NCBI RefSeq assembly: GCF_963924675.1
Contig: NC_089230.1
Location: 72,655,223 to 72,719,222, forward strand
From: Phocoena phocoena
Taxonomy: Eukaryota > Chordata > Mammalia > Artiodactyla > Phocoenidae
Length of the DNA: 64,000 nucleotides
Direction: 5' to 3'
Position numbers and translations under genes: made by a program. Below, one piece after another: positions 11,635 to 23,501 of the stretch (its first letter is position 1; every line of letters starts with the position of its first letter). The notes under the pieces are model-generated. The model was given only the letters and a program-made list of their open reading frames with translations. It was not told where the DNA came from and made no database searches.

Positions 11635-12154
11635 ACCTCCTTTCCTCTCCTGTTCTCTCCTCTCTCCCTGTTTCAGTTTAGACTCTTTTATTTACAAGGA
11701 GCAGAAATTCATTCAGATTCATTCCCATAAAGATTTAATGTTAGAATACAGCAGACACCAGAAGTAAGAGAAACCACAGAAGTCTGTCTGTCTCCCCCTC
11801 TCTCTGGTTGTATGACTTCTCTACCATAACCTGTTTTTCTTTGTGCATCTGTTCTGTTTGCACCCCTCTATTAACTGACTTCTCATTACTATTCATTTGT
11901 GCTTCCACCATGCCCATTTCTTGACTCTACATCATGCCTTCAGCTCCAGTTTCCTTTCTTAATTCACTCAGTTTCTCATTCCCCAACTCTGAAGCCCCAA
12001 GAAATGAATCTGACTGGCTCAGCCTTTACGAGCCATAGCATTGAGGGTTCTAATCCCCTGGAGCTGAGGAATACGACCCCATGGCGCAGAAGGGCTATGA
12101 GCCAGGTGGGCAGTGATCAACTCTCTAGTATAATCTTCTTTTAACTTCCTTTCT
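11635..12154. other. Unique sequence, pyrimidine-rich
   Basis: CT-rich DNA (11,640-11,675 and 11,780-11,815). An 81-codon open frame at 11,899-12,144 lacks known motifs. Confidence 0.35.
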
Positions 12155-13190
12155 TTGTGTCTTTATTTTTTTCAAGTAGCTGCTGAATACTCATGATGTG
12201 CCCATTACTGTTGTAGGCAACAGGGTTTGAAAGACTCATTCTCTGCTTTCAAGAAGCTATGTGTCCATGAGGAGAGAAAAGCAAGCTAGCAACAGCTGTC
12301 AGGTATTGTCATAACAGCTGTAGTAAATGACGCTAAAGAAGCACTTGGAAAGGGCACCCCAGCAGACGGGGAGTCCAAGGAGTTCCTCAGGTGAGATGAT
12401 GCCTGAGCTAATTTTAAGAGAGTAAGTAGGAGTGATAGGAGTGGGAGGTTGCTGAAGAGAACACAGGGGATTCCCAGCAGAGGGAGCCATTTGTGCAAAG
12501 GCACTGGGGTCAGTGACACACTGTAAACTCCTGGAGCTGCAAGTGGTTTGGTGGTCCTGGGCACCTGGCAGGAGTCAGACTGAAGAGGTAGGCAGGGGCT
12601 AGACCATGAAGTGTCTTGTGGGTCCTGAGTTTGGAAGACAATGGACCATGGAAGAATTCTTAATTCAGTAGTAATACAATCAGATATGTGTTTTATAAAG
12701 ATATGTCTGCTAGGGCTTCCCTGGTGGTGCAGTGGTTGAGAATCTGCCTGCTAATGCAGGGGACATGGGTTCGAGCCCTGGTCTGGGAAGAGCCCACATG
12801 CCACGGAGCGACTAGGCCCGTGAGCCACAACTACTGAGCCTGCGCGTCCAGAACCTGTGCTCCGCAACGAGAGGCCACGACAGAGTGGCCCGCGCACCGC
12901 AATGAATTGTGGCCCCTGCTTGCCACAACTAGAGAAAGCCCTCACACAGAAACGAAGACCCAACACAGCCAAAAATAAAAAATAAATAAATTAAAAGAAG
13001 GCTCAACATTAAAAAAATTAAAAGATATGTCTGCTAGCAACACTGGCAGTGGATTGCACTACTGGAACCTGGGAAACAAGTTAGAAGGTCACTCTAGGCT
13101 TCAAGATAGGAAATGATGTGAGAGCCAGAATTAAGGAACACGGACAGGGGTGGAAAAGATGGGAAGGATTTAGAAAACAGAATCAACACA
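12155..13190 (+). repeat. Ancient mammalian interspersed repeat, split by a SINE
   Basis: Reads like the widely dispersed old repeat with 'tgtgcaaaggcactggggtc', 'gaggtaggcaggggctagac', 'atgaagtgtcttgtgggtcc' and, after the SINE, 'gaaggtcactctaggcttca' and 'atgtgagagccag'. The same family appears to recur at 54,565-54,730 and 55,415-55,940. I cannot assign it confidently to L1M, L2 or another class. Confidence 0.55.
12714..13020 (+). mobile_element. CHR-type SINE, long form, with extra 3' segment
   Basis: Long form: the tRNA-like head is followed by the extra body 'gcccctgcttgccacaacta', 'cacagaaacgaagacccaac' and an AAAATAAA tail. The B box reads GGTTCGAGCC, closer to the canonical pol III sequence than in the short form. 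A 17-bp perfect TSD AAAGATATGTCTGCTAG lies at 12,697-12,713 and 13,021-13,037. Between the SINE tail and the TSD is a further 20-bp segment (12,991-13,010) with its own A run. Confidence 0.95.
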
Positions 13191-16100
13191 TACACACAAA
13201 GGATCTAAAAGAAAAAGGGGTCAGGGGTCTGGTAGGTTTACCTCCCCAAATACTCTCCAAACCCACTAACATAGGTCCTAGTCAAACGCCCAGGTCTTTC
13301 TTCCATGTCTGACCATTGGTTCCCACAGCGGGTGAGAAGAGTCAGGGAGAGAATAAGGGTTCCTATTTAACATCGAGGAAGAACTATTTTAAGATGTCTC
13401 CAACCCCCTTTACAAAACTTATCTACTTTCATCCCTCAAGCCCCTTTTCCGTCAGCTCTCTCTGCCTTCTAGCTGTTTCTGCCACGCTCTATTTTCCTAC
13501 CTTGGCTGCTCTACTCTCCCCACTTCCTTTGATATTGACCAGAAATTCCTCACTCATCTAGTCAGTCAACATTTACTCACTTCCTGCTGTGGTTGGGAGA
13601 GAGTGATCAGAGAGCAAAAGATCGGAGTAGGAGTTTATGAGCGCACAGGGATAAGCAAAAAATGCACATCAGCAAGGTTTTCATGAACTCAATGTGGTCC
13701 CAGACGTTTACTGGATCTCATGCTTTAGAAACCAGAGGAGTGTTGATATAGGTTTCCATATCTTACTATCTGTGGTCAGTAACAAGGGTAGAGACAAATA
13801 TTATTTGGGACTACTTCCTTTGGATACCCCTCTGGCCTGTCTCACCTGCATCATCTCCTCCATCTGCAATAAATAAAATCACCGTTCAGGGCTGATAAAC
13901 ATGTAACTCTTCCTCAGAATCATTAGCAGTCTCCCCCCCACCCCCACAAAACCAGTTACTGTATTCTTCAAGCATAACTTGGTGTTCAGCCATGACTCCC
14001 TGCCAACAGACTTCTTGTCTCTAAAATGGACGAGAAGAGAAAGAGAGAGAGAGAGGAGGGGCAGAGTTGAGCCCTTGTTTTGAGTTTTATCCTAGGATGG
14101 CTTCAAGGGGCATATGCAACACCGGGATCAAGCTATACCCCTCTGACTCCTAAGGCATTTCACCTCAAAAGTCTGAGCAAAGTATGCCTGGTTTATTTCT
14201 GGAAAGGAAGCGAAGCTGTGTGTGAATTCAGGTCACCCAGTGAGGAAGGCTCATAAGGAAGATCAATGGCAGAGCATATGCCATCCTCTGCTTCACAGTG
14301 ACTGGCAAGCAGGGCAGGGTATCCATACATCTAAGGGACTGATGAAAGCTTCAAGGTTCCACTGAAGTGCAGTTGGGAACAATTTAACAGTGTAGCAGCT
14401 GAGATACATAGTATCTGACAGAAAATTCCTGATAGCAATCAGGGCCTGGGGTATTCTGTTTGGGCTGAAGCAATTCATAGACTACCAAGAAGGCAAAGTT
14501 GCAAATCTTGCCCTAGAGGTCAGGACACTGACATGAAATTGCACATGGAATTCTTGCAGCCAATCACAGTAGACTCCCCTAGATGCTTGGTAAACAATCT
14601 CTGTCTTGGCTGCTATGTCAGGGCAATATTCGGTGGCCAAGGACAGCTACAAAAAGGCTTTCTGCAGTTTTACCTAGGTTGCCTTCTGCCTCCAACTTCC
14701 AGAAGATCAGATGTTTCCCCTGAAGAGACTGTGCGCCTTGGACCATGAGCTCTCAGGCTCTCCCGTTGTGCTTTCCGCCCGTTGTTCAGTGAGCGCTATA
14801 GAATACGCAATCCACAGAAGGCAGGTGGGTGACAGCTGCATCAGTTTGTAGCACTGCATTCCTTATGACATAAGTTGACACCTGTGATGGCATTTTAGGG
14901 TAGTTTTGGAGGCCCTCTCCTAATTCACTTGTACAACCACCTTCCTTGCAAACCAGAGCTACTTTTCCCAGCTTCCTTGGTTAATGAGAAACTGAAATCC
15001 CTTCTCTCTGAGCTACAGTTTCACCCGTTTCCAGGTCACACCCATTTCATTGCTTGAACCCACTCGAACTGTAACTTAATTTGCTTATAAAATATTCACT
15101 AATTATATATCCCTGGGTCAGAAACTCAATGTCGTCCATGATGTAACCACTTCTTCCTGTTCTAAAACCTCCTCTAAAAGCTCCCGTGTTTTCCTCCAAT
15201 TCTTCCAATGATTCCTTTCCACATCTTAGGGTCCCCTCGGTCCCCATGCAGCCCCCTCTCCAAGTACTACATCTGGTCTGTACTTTCCCCTCAACCATAC
15301 AGGAAGCAACATCATAGCACCTCTTCAGACTGACTTTGTTGGTTTATTCTCTGCCCATTTGAATTGTTTTACTATCTAGTCTTCCTTTGATTTTGGTGGA
15401 AGATGGGAATTTATTTTGTACCATGTACTTAGGCTGTATTGACAGAACAGATGGGAGTCAGGGAGGTCAAAGGAGCTGAAATATATGTATAGAAGGTCAA
15501 AGCTGTCAGGGAGAGAGAGAGAAGGGGGGAGAGACAGATTCTCTGTAGAAAATTACCGCCTGCTGTATTAGTTAACGCTTTTCAAGTCACTTACTATATC
15601 ACTAAGTTAATGTACACAGTGATTTTCCCCTCTTCTTCCTACAGCAGATAGTGATGATATTTTCTGACAAACCTGGGCAATCTCCTTATTTATTCTCTAC
15701 TCCTCCCCTAAGCAGGACTGCAGTCCTCTCGGTCTGAAACAAAACTCTCACGGTTCAACAGCCATGCCATTTCGTTTAATTACAGTGCTTATTTTTACCA
15801 ATACCCAGCAGCCTGTTACTGAAGGCACATTTTTAGAAATCTAACAAATAAGCAAATACATCCTTAGATCACAGACACGGCTATCCAAATTTGTACACAA
15901 GGGAAAGAGCACTTATCACACCTACACACTGGTTTTGTTGCTTGGTTGTTTTTCCTATTTCATCTACGTAAAGGCATTTTCTGGAGAAATGACACATGAT
16001 TTCTAGTTTTTTAAACCATAACTAAAGCTGCCTTCTTGGGTGTTTATGTTAATACTTTCTGAAAATCTTCTGTAATTATATTCAACTCTTCTTTCATGCT

Positions 16101-16404
16101 TTAAAATGGCTTTATAACAGAGCAAATAAGCAAATAAAATTATGTGGGCACAGGCAGGCTAGAGAATAATTAGAAAACTATAATGGTAACCCAGCAGGAC
16201 TTTCATTTGGGAAGTGCCCAGATGGCTTCCTTGGTGAATTCTTCTCACATGTAAGGAAAAAAATAATACTAATTTATCCAAACTTTTTAAGAATATAGAA
16301 AAACAGGAAACATTTCCCCATTTGTTTGTGATGCCAGCACAACCCAGATAATAAAACCTACAAGGACATCTTAAGAGTAAATTAGAGCCCAATCTATCTC
16401 ATGA
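13191..16404. other. Long unique stretch, no gene supported
   Basis: 3.2 kb with no clear young repeat. Purine-rich (GA)n near 14,035-14,060 and GA-rich 15,510-15,535. 'ctacttttcccagcttcctt' near 14,961 hints at an old LTR or MER relic. Short open frames (14,533-14,748 plus, 71 codons; 15,047-15,298 minus, 83 codons) show no domain. Confidence 0.4.
14035..14060. repeat. (GA)n low-complexity tract
   Basis: GAGAAGAGAAAGAGAGAGAG-type purine run followed by GAGGAGGGG. Confidence 0.8.
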
Positions 16405-17577
16405 ACACAGACGCAAGAAATCTTTCAAATAAGTGGTTGAATATCCAGATGGGAAAAAAATGAACCTTGACCCTTAACCCACACTCACTTCAAATAGATT
16501 ATAGACTTACATGTAAAAACTTTTAAAGTAATAAATCTGGGAGAAGAAAACATGGAATATTTAATAGCCATGAGGTAGGTAGGCGAAGAATTCTTAAACA
16601 GGACACAAAACATTTCTAATCATAAAGAGCAAGAATGATAAATTAGACTTCATTAAATTAAGAAATTGTCCTTATCACAGGACAACAAAGTAAATGAAAT
16701 GGCAGTTCACAGAGGAGTTTTTCCATACATATATCCAACACAGCACCTGTATCCAAAGTGTATAAAGAACTACTATAGCTCAATAAGGAAAAGGCAGCCA
16801 ATCTAATTTTTAAATGAGGAAAATCTTGAACAGGCACTTCATGAAAGAGGATAACTAATAATGGAAAAGAATCTGAAAAAGAACTATATATATATATCAC
16901 TTTGCTGTACACACATTGAAATTATACTTCAATTTAAGAAATGGTTAATTAAAAAGCAAAACAAAACAAAAAAAGGGCTTACCTAAATATCCAATAAGAA
17001 TTTGAACAAAGCTCTCAATATCAATAGCCAGTAGGAAAGTGTAAGTTAAAAGTCACAATGAAATACCGTGACACAGCTGTCAGAATGGCTAAATGTTTTT
17101 TAATGATACAGTAGGTCAGAGAGGGTGGGAAACAACTGAAACTCTCATACACTGCTGTTTGGAACAACTGTTTTGGAAAGTTGATTGGCAGTATCTACTA
17201 AAATGAAACTTGCAATATCTCTATGACTCAGCAATTCTACATATCTACCCCAAAGAAATGAGTACACATGTTTACTCTAAGACACAGACCAGAATTGTCA
17301 TAGCACTATTAGGTATAATAGCCCCCAACTAGAAACAATGTAAATGTCTATCAACAGTTAATGGATGAATAATTTATGACATGTTTATACTATGGAATGT
17401 TTTACAGCAGTAATAAAGGATGAACTACTGGTATGCAATGACAAGGATAATTTCACAGAAATAGTGAACTTAAAAAAGCTGGTACAAAAGTGTACATTCT
17501 GTATTCTTCCATTTTACAAAGTTCAAAGAAAGGCAAAACTAATGTATGATGATAGAATTTTCTTTTTAAAAGGCTCC
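16405..17577 (+). mobile_element. Old L1 (L1M-type) ORF2 C-terminus and 3' end
   Basis: Diverged L1 on the plus strand: 'atagcaagaatgataaat'-like text near 16,626, 'caaagtgtataaagaactac', 'gaaataccgtgacacagctg', 'catacactgctgtttggaac', 'agcaattctacatatctacc', 'tgtctatcaacagttaatgg' and 'atactatggaatgttttaca'. Full of stops. A small younger L1 3' stub is embedded at about 16,858-16,978. Confidence 0.7.
16858..16978 (+). mobile_element. Nested short L1 3' stub
   Basis: 'aatggaaaagaatctgaaaa', a TATATA run, 'tcactttgctgtacac', 'gaaattatacttcaattt' and an AC/A-rich tail interrupt the older L1. The reading of the host L1 resumes at 'atatccaataagaatttg'. I saw no clear TSD. Confidence 0.55.
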
Positions 17578-17609
17578 TGAATGATTCCAATGTGCATCTA
17601 CGTTTGAGA

Positions 17610-17725
17610 ACTTCTTACACGCCAGGGAGGTAACTGAGGTCCCAGGAAGTGAGGAGACTTGGCCGGGTTTCTTGATTCCCAGCTTTGTTTTACGTGTATG
17701 AACAATACTGCTGCCTCCGTTACAG
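17610..17725 (-). repeat. Probable MIR relic
   Basis: 'gaggtaactgaggtcccagg', 'agtgaggagacttggccggg' and 'ttgattcccagctttg' follow the order of a reversed MIR. Weak. Confidence 0.4.
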
Positions 17726-17922
17726 AAAAATGATCCCACCAGAATTTGATTCTATGTGCAACACATGGATCCCAGATCCTAAGCTGTTTTTACTGTCCTC
17801 AACAAACTCACTCAGTGTAGATTGATTCCATGTGCGCCTGAGAGATGGCTTTCATTCAGGAGTGAGTGACCATTTCTGATTCTTCTTCCACAAAAACTTT
17901 TTTAGATAATTTGTTATTTTAT

Positions 17923-18104
17923 TTTTATTGAAGTATAGTTGATTTACAATGTTGTGTTAGTTTCAGGTGTACAGCCCAGTGACTCAGTTATATATATACA
18001 TATATATTATTTTTCAGATTCTTTTCCCTTATAGGTTATTACAAAACATTGAGTATAGTTCCCTGTGCTATACCGTAGGTCCTTGTTGGTTATCTGTTAA
18101 TTTC
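17923..18104 (-). mobile_element. 5'-truncated L1 3' end
   Basis: 'attgaagtatagttgattta', 'gtgttagtttcaggtgtaca' and 'ttccctgtgctataccgtag' in reverse orientation. TSD TGTTATTTTA at 17,913-17,922 and 18,105-18,114. Confidence 0.85.
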
Positions 18105-18271
18105 TGTTATTTTAAAATGGCAAGCACATAAGAGTATCCATAAACATGAAGGAAGCAGAAGCAATACTTATTTCCCTCAGGTGTCATTTTACATCTCTAC
18201 CTGATACTAGTTAAACCAATGTTCTGATATCGGTGTTCACCGTCTTTTTCTTTTGGCTTTTTGTTCATTTT

Positions 18272-18505
18272 TTAATAAATTGAAATATAGTTGATGTAGA
18301 ATATCATGTTAGTTTCAGGTGTACTAGGTAATGATTTGACATTTGCATTCCTTATGAAATGGTCATCATAATAAGTCTAGTAACTATCCACCCTCATACA
18401 AAATTATTACAATACTATCGACCATATCCCTTATGCTGTATATTACACCCTGTGACTTATTTATTGTATAACTGGAGGTTTGTACCTCTTTCTGTTCATT
18501 TTAAA
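18272..18505 (-). mobile_element. L1 3' end (older subfamily)
   Basis: 'aattgaaatatagttgatgt', 'atgttagtttcaggtgtact', 'tgaaatggtcatcataataa' and 'tgacttatttattgtataac' match an L1 3' UTR subfamily also present at 20,955-21,240. More diverged than the neighbour at 17,923. Confidence 0.8.
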
Positions 18506-20355
18506 AATCATTTAGAAAGATTCTGAAAGGCTTAGGAAAAGGAGAATTTCAATCTCCACTGGGGAATTGAGAAACAGTTTTTGGTCTATTAAAAATGCTT
18601 ATGTATATTCGGTGCCTTAATTCTATGTGACAAAATGATAAATGCAGAAGAACGCTCATATCCTCTGCTTCTGGCATTAGCAAGCATTGAATGCATTCAG
18701 ATTAATAAAATTCAAGTGTTGCCAATATAAACGAAAGAGGCTGTTATCACTTCGCACCCTTAGTTATTAGCAATCATGACAGCTCAAAGAAAGTCAACTG
18801 ACATTTATTTATGAAAGGATTTGAACAGTCACAGCTGAAATTCACAGATGTAGATGCAGATAACTGGAAAGTCACAAGAAATGGTAGGAAAGAAAAACTA
18901 GTAAGGAGAGCAAACGTAATCAGCTTTGTTGAAACAAGAAGTATTAATGGAGGTAACTCCTCAGTTTTTTACTCTTCTGAAATCTTTCTTCTCCTCTTCC
19001 TCCTCCTTCTTTGTCTTCCAGAGGGTTGTCACCTATACAAAATGCTCTGTGGAGCTTGAAATGTGTTTCCTTATTAGTTTATCTGAATCTCAACTTATTT
19101 TTTCTATTGGTGAGAACACTGGTTCTTAACCTGTAGCTTTTTTTCTCAAGTATATCAATGGTGTTAAGTAATACCCATCCAGTGCCATTTTCTTCATAGT
19201 TACCATTTCCTCATACTTCTCAACGTGCCTGATAGGTCACACCTGCTTGTGAGTTCCCTTCCACCCACAAGTCAACCATCCTAATTCATGGCCAGAGCCA
19301 AGGGCTCTCTGCTCCACCCGCCACCAGTATTGCCGTCCTCATTGCTAGCTGGGCAGCGAGCCATCCAGCTCCAAAGCCCCATCATATTATCTGTGTTCTT
19401 GGACCACTGCTGGTACTGTCTCAGGTTGGCTTCTCTTGATGAAACAATCAACACGTGTAAAGGAGGGGCTGACGCAGATTGGGCATAGGGAAACGTCAGA
19501 CTGTGATACAGGATGACAAAGCCTCAGCCAAGGCCCCAAGGAGCTAGAGCACATCCTGTTCATCATTGTGGTGCCCAATGAACCCTTATTGGCCCGCCAA
19601 CATCAGTCACTGTATGTGGGCCTCTGGGAAGGGCTTGCCTGGAAGGAGGAGTCTGTCTGCTGCTGAGGCAAACCCAGAAGGTGCTGACAGCTCCGGCATT
19701 GAGGCCTTCCTGGAAGGGGGATTGTTTCCATCACAGAGATGCATGAGGACAGAATGCAGATTAGGTCACGTCTGAAAAGGATCCAATCCTCCAAAATGAC
19801 CCCAGATTTCACTTGAAAGACTATAGGTTTCATTCAGGTCTGATCTTAATTTACAGCCCAGAGTGTGGGCCAAAACGTCTCCATTTACTTTGGGAAATAC
19901 TCCCAAATCTCACTTACCTAAATACTTGGTACACTGTAAGGTCACTAAGAGGGCTTTTTAAAATGTACTTTTGAAAGAGATTTCTAGTTTGGTTTTCAAG
20001 AAAGATTATGTATGAAAAAAAGTTTTGGAGGGAAATGATATAACTCTAAAAGAGATTTAATATCAGTGGGGGAAAAGGATTAGGGAAAAAGAGAACTCAT
20101 GGCATCTCACTGAAGTACGTTTGATCTTAGGCCCTGCTTTAGATATTAATTTCTGAGCTAATGAGGCTCGGCCAGACTCTTGGGATGTAGGAACCATTTT
20201 CCAAAAACATCTTTAGCTTTATCCTATTTCCCTGAATCCAGACCAGGATCCTATAAATCTGTAATTTAAATTCTGTCCTGGCCATGTAAAAGGTTTAACC
20301 ACTATGTTAAATCCGGTAGACAATTTAAAAATCCTAATTTAGGGGCGTTAATCCC
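18506..20355. other. Unique sequence, no gene supported
   Basis: 1.85 kb. 'gaacactggttcttaacctg' near 19,114 hints at a hAT/MER5-type end. Overlapping open frames of 60-80 codons occur on both strands at 18,811-19,833 without known motifs. Confidence 0.4.
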
Positions 20356-20561
20356 TTTTTTTTTTTTTTCCGGTACGCAGGCCTCTCACTGGTGTGGCCT
20401 CTCCCGTTACGGGGCACAGGCTCCGGACGCGCAGGCTCAGCAGCCATGGCTCACGGGCCCAGCCGCTCCACAGCATGAAGGATCTTCCCGGACCGGGGCA
20501 CGAACCCCTGTGCCCTGCATCGGCAGGCGGACTCTTAACCACTGCGCCACCAGGGAAGCCC
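20356..20561 (-). mobile_element. CHR-type SINE, short form
   Basis: Reverse short form with a T run at 20,356-20,369. No convincing TSD: the left flank reads TTAATCCC and the right CTCTTTCTCT, so one junction may have decayed. Confidence 0.93.
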
Positions 20562-20954
20562 TCTTTCTCTCTTGAGAGTGTTCCATGTTTGGCCTCATCA
20601 CAAAAGTGAGCACCCTGTTACCACCAAGCTTTCCATCCTTGAAACAGCTCCCATTAACCAGCAGAGCAGCCTAAAGAAGAAAAATGTCCACTAAGCAGAG
20701 CATGGATGTTCTCTCAGGACACCAGAGCTTTGCTGGGAACTAATTTGAAACCAGTTTCCCATACATTAGGCTTCACAAGGTCACACTGTGCACTTTTGGT
20801 ATCTGGCCGATAAGGGTATTTTCAGTAACAGTTTCAAGAACAGGAATGCTAGAATGCTAAACCATTGTTTTCGATTGTCTTACCAACTGTCAAATCAAAT
20901 TCCTTTGTTTCTCTGGTGGCCAATAAGAATTGTATCAAATATTTTGTGTGTGTG
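20562..20954. other. Unique sequence, nothing recognised
   Basis: No repeat or gene feature recognised. A short GT run (TTTTGTGTGTGTGTGA) sits at 20,942-20,957. Confidence 0.35.
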
Positions 20955-21240
20955 TGATTTTTAAAATTGAAGTATAATTGACATAGAACATTATATTAGC
21001 TTCAGGTGTACAACATAATGATTCAATAGTTGTATATATCGTGAAATGATCACCACAGTAAGTGTAGTTAACATCCCTCCCCATCCACAGTTACAGAACA
21101 TTTTTTTCTTGTGATGAGACCTTTTCAGATCTATTCTCTTAGCACCGTTCAAGTACACTAATACATTATTATTAACTATGGTTGCCATGGTACATTACAT
21201 CCCCATAGCTTATTTATTTCATAACTGGAAGTTTGCTCCT
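20955..21240 (-). mobile_element. L1 3' end (older subfamily)
   Basis: 'attgaagtataattgacata', 'ttcaggtgtacaacataatg', 'gtgaaatgatcaccacagta', 'cttgtgatgagaccttttca' and 'cttatttatttcataactgg': the L1 3' UTR in reverse, same subfamily as 18,272-18,505. Confidence 0.85.
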
Positions 21241-21645
21241 CAAAAATATTTCTTGAAATAAAAACAAAAAATACTTTTGTATTATAAATTTGGAGCTTGT
21301 GTCGTTGATCAATAATCCACATACTATGGGTTGATCCTATCAATTATGTAAAAATAGAGCATCCACCTTATTGTCAGAGTCACATTTCATTCAAGGAAGG
21401 TTTGGAGAGTTTATTGGGGTCTATGTCTGGTGATGAAAATAAGTATTCTACTTCAGTACTAAAGGTATTCCTGGAACTCTTCCCTTTGTTCAATTAATTG
21501 ATTAGGAGCAATTCAGATGCAATGTTTCCTCTTATTAAATTCATACCACCCCAAACTTTCTTCCAACAAAGCAAGGTTAACATTTTGTTCTCAGTCCTTC
21601 AGAGTAAGTGACAGTATCCAAGTTCTTCTCACTTTCTCCTATTGC
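21241..21645. other. Unique sequence, nothing recognised
   Basis: AT-rich, no recognised repeat or gene feature. Confidence 0.35.
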
Positions 21646-21765
21646 TTCTTCTCCCTCTTTTTTCCTCCTCAACCAGAGTGTAAGCTCCTCCAGAGCAAAA
21701 AAAAAACAAGCCGTTTTCTATCGCCTTCATTGCCTGGCACGAGTCCAGTAGATAAAACAGTCCCC
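21646..21765 (+). repeat. Possible L2 3' end relic
   Basis: 'agagtgtaagctcctccaga' followed by 'attgcctggcacgagtccag' resembles the L2 3' end (a 'tgtaagctcc' block, then 'gcctggcac'). An A10 run splits it. Confidence 0.5.
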
Positions 21766-22204
21766 AAGGCCTGGACAAGTGGAACTATTAAATGTAATTT
21801 TACAGTTTGGTGGGGTTGAAGCTGTAGCACATATCAGCCTGACGGGCCTATGTAATTAGTTCCTGTGAGAAGTCAGGAAAAGGAGGCGATGTCAATAAAC
21901 CAGAACTCCGTCAGCAAAAGTGACCCATGTCAGCATGTAATTCCCCTTCCTCGTCCTCCACTGTCACCATTCAGCCATCTTTTCCACACTGATGGTCACC
22001 ATCTGGCAGTCATCTCTTCCCACCTCTGCCCTCCAGCCAAAGGACTCAGGTTGATCAAATTGTCAGTGGGGAGAGAATGAAGGAATGGCCCTTTACAGCA
22101 TAACTAGCCCTGAGCCCCACACCTCTGTAGGAATCACCTTCATAGTAACAGATGAAACCACAGGCCTCTGAAGCTGCTGGGGGCCTCAAGAGTTCTCCAG
22201 AAGC
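21766..22204. other. Unique sequence, nothing recognised
   Basis: A 71-codon open frame at 21,865-22,080 has no motif. CT-rich around 21,940-22,040. Confidence 0.35.
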
Positions 22205-22336
22205 CTGCTGCTAAAAATAAGTGTTAGATAGAAATGCAGACTCTCAAGCCCTGCTCCCTTCCTACTGAACCAGAACTGGAGGTTTAACAAGGTCCCCAAG
22301 TCATCTGCATACACAATAAAGTCTGAAAAGCACTAG
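22205..22336 (+). repeat. MER5A-like hAT DNA transposon relic
   Basis: 'agaaatgcagactctcaagc', 'ctactgaaccagaactggag', 'aacaaggtccccaagtcatc' and 'taaagtctgaaaagcactag' follow the MER5A 3' half. Non-autonomous and diverged. Confidence 0.6.
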
Positions 22337-22411
22337 AATATGCTTCATTATGTATACCAGAAAACTGAGCCCGGGAGAAGCCAGGTATCTAAATAAAATG
22401 CATCAGGACAG

Positions 22412-22621
22412 GGCTTCCCTGGTGGCGCAGTGGTTGAGAGTCCGCCTGCTGATGCAGGAGACACGGGTTCGTGCCCCGGTCCGGGAAGATCCCACATGCC
22501 GCAGAGCAGCTGGGCCCATGAGCCATGGCCGCTGAGCCTGCGCGTCCGGAGCCTGTGCTCCGCAACGGGAGAGGCCACAGCAGTGAGAGGCCTGCGTACC
22601 GCAGAAAAAAAAAAAAAAAAA
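22412..22621 (+). mobile_element. CHR-type SINE, short form
   Basis: Full short form with A tail. Perfect 12-bp TSD GCATCAGGACAG at 22,400-22,411 and 22,622-22,633. Confidence 0.96.
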
Positions 22622-22867
22622 GCATCAGGACAGATTTGTAGATCAATTCATTCATTGATCCGGGAGAAACAATAACAGGAAAGTGTACAACACATTAGTA
22701 AAAGCAGGGCTTTGGCTCCTTACAAAAGACTTTACCATCAATTGAACAAGAAATCCAATTGCGTGACAATACTTCGGAGTGTATCACAGCAGTTCATTAA
22801 TATTTCTAAGCACCATCATAAGGACTATACAGTAAATACTTGCATTAAATTAAATTAAAAATTGTTT

Positions 22868-23072
22868 TCTTTTTTAACTTTTTATTTTATACTGGAGTAT
22901 AGCCGATTAACAATGTTGTGATAGTTTCAGGTGCACAGACATACATATACACGTATCCATTCTCCCCCCAAATCCCCTCCCATCCAGGCTGCCACATAAC
23001 ACTGGGCAGAGTTCCCTGTTCTATACAATAGGTCCTTGTTGGTTATCCATTATAAATACAACCGTGTTTACT
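22868..23072 (-). mobile_element. 5'-truncated L1 3' end
   Basis: 'ctggagtatagccgattaac', 'atagtttcaggtgcacagac', 'agttccctgttctatacaat' and 'ccttgttggttatccattat': the L1 3' UTR in reverse. Ends good to about 10 bp; TSD not clear. Confidence 0.85.
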
Positions 23073-23259
23073 TGTTTGTTGCTTTGTTTTGTTTTTACCT
23101 GAGCTGGGTCATACAAGTGCTAAAAGACATTTCTTTGTCTTCAGGCAAGATTTTTGTAGTTCCTAGGATTCCTAAGGTTGTTACTCCCTTCATCCTTGAC
23201 TTTTCTACCTGGTCTATTATTTCACCTCCAGCCACGTGCAGATCCCTATTTTTTAATTA

Positions 23260-23501
23260 CTTGTTAATAAAAGGTAATATATGCCCTACATGGAAAATAC
23301 AAGAGAATATCTCAAAGACTAGAAATTACCTAGAGTTCCAACCCAAGAGAAACACAGTTAACATGTGAAATGTATTTTCTTCCAACTTTTTAATGTAGTT
23401 AAAATGATACTGTATTTATAGGTTGGTATGCTGATTTATTTTAAATTAAGAAAAAGAATATTATCAGGTTATTACCTTGAACGTAATCAAAACTTCATAT
23501 A
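23260..23501 (-). mobile_element. Old L1M 3' part, left piece
   Basis: Diverged L1 3' sequence ('taaaatgatactgtatttat', 'ttattttaaattaagaaaaa') interrupted by the full-length L1. It seems to resume at 31,009 with 'taatgattacataatatttt' and 'ccataatttacttaaccagt', the L1 ORF2 end in reverse. Start uncertain. Confidence 0.5.

Noticed and set aside
16885..16898. TATATA run as a promoter TATA box
   Set aside because: Inside an L1 3' stub with no downstream gene.
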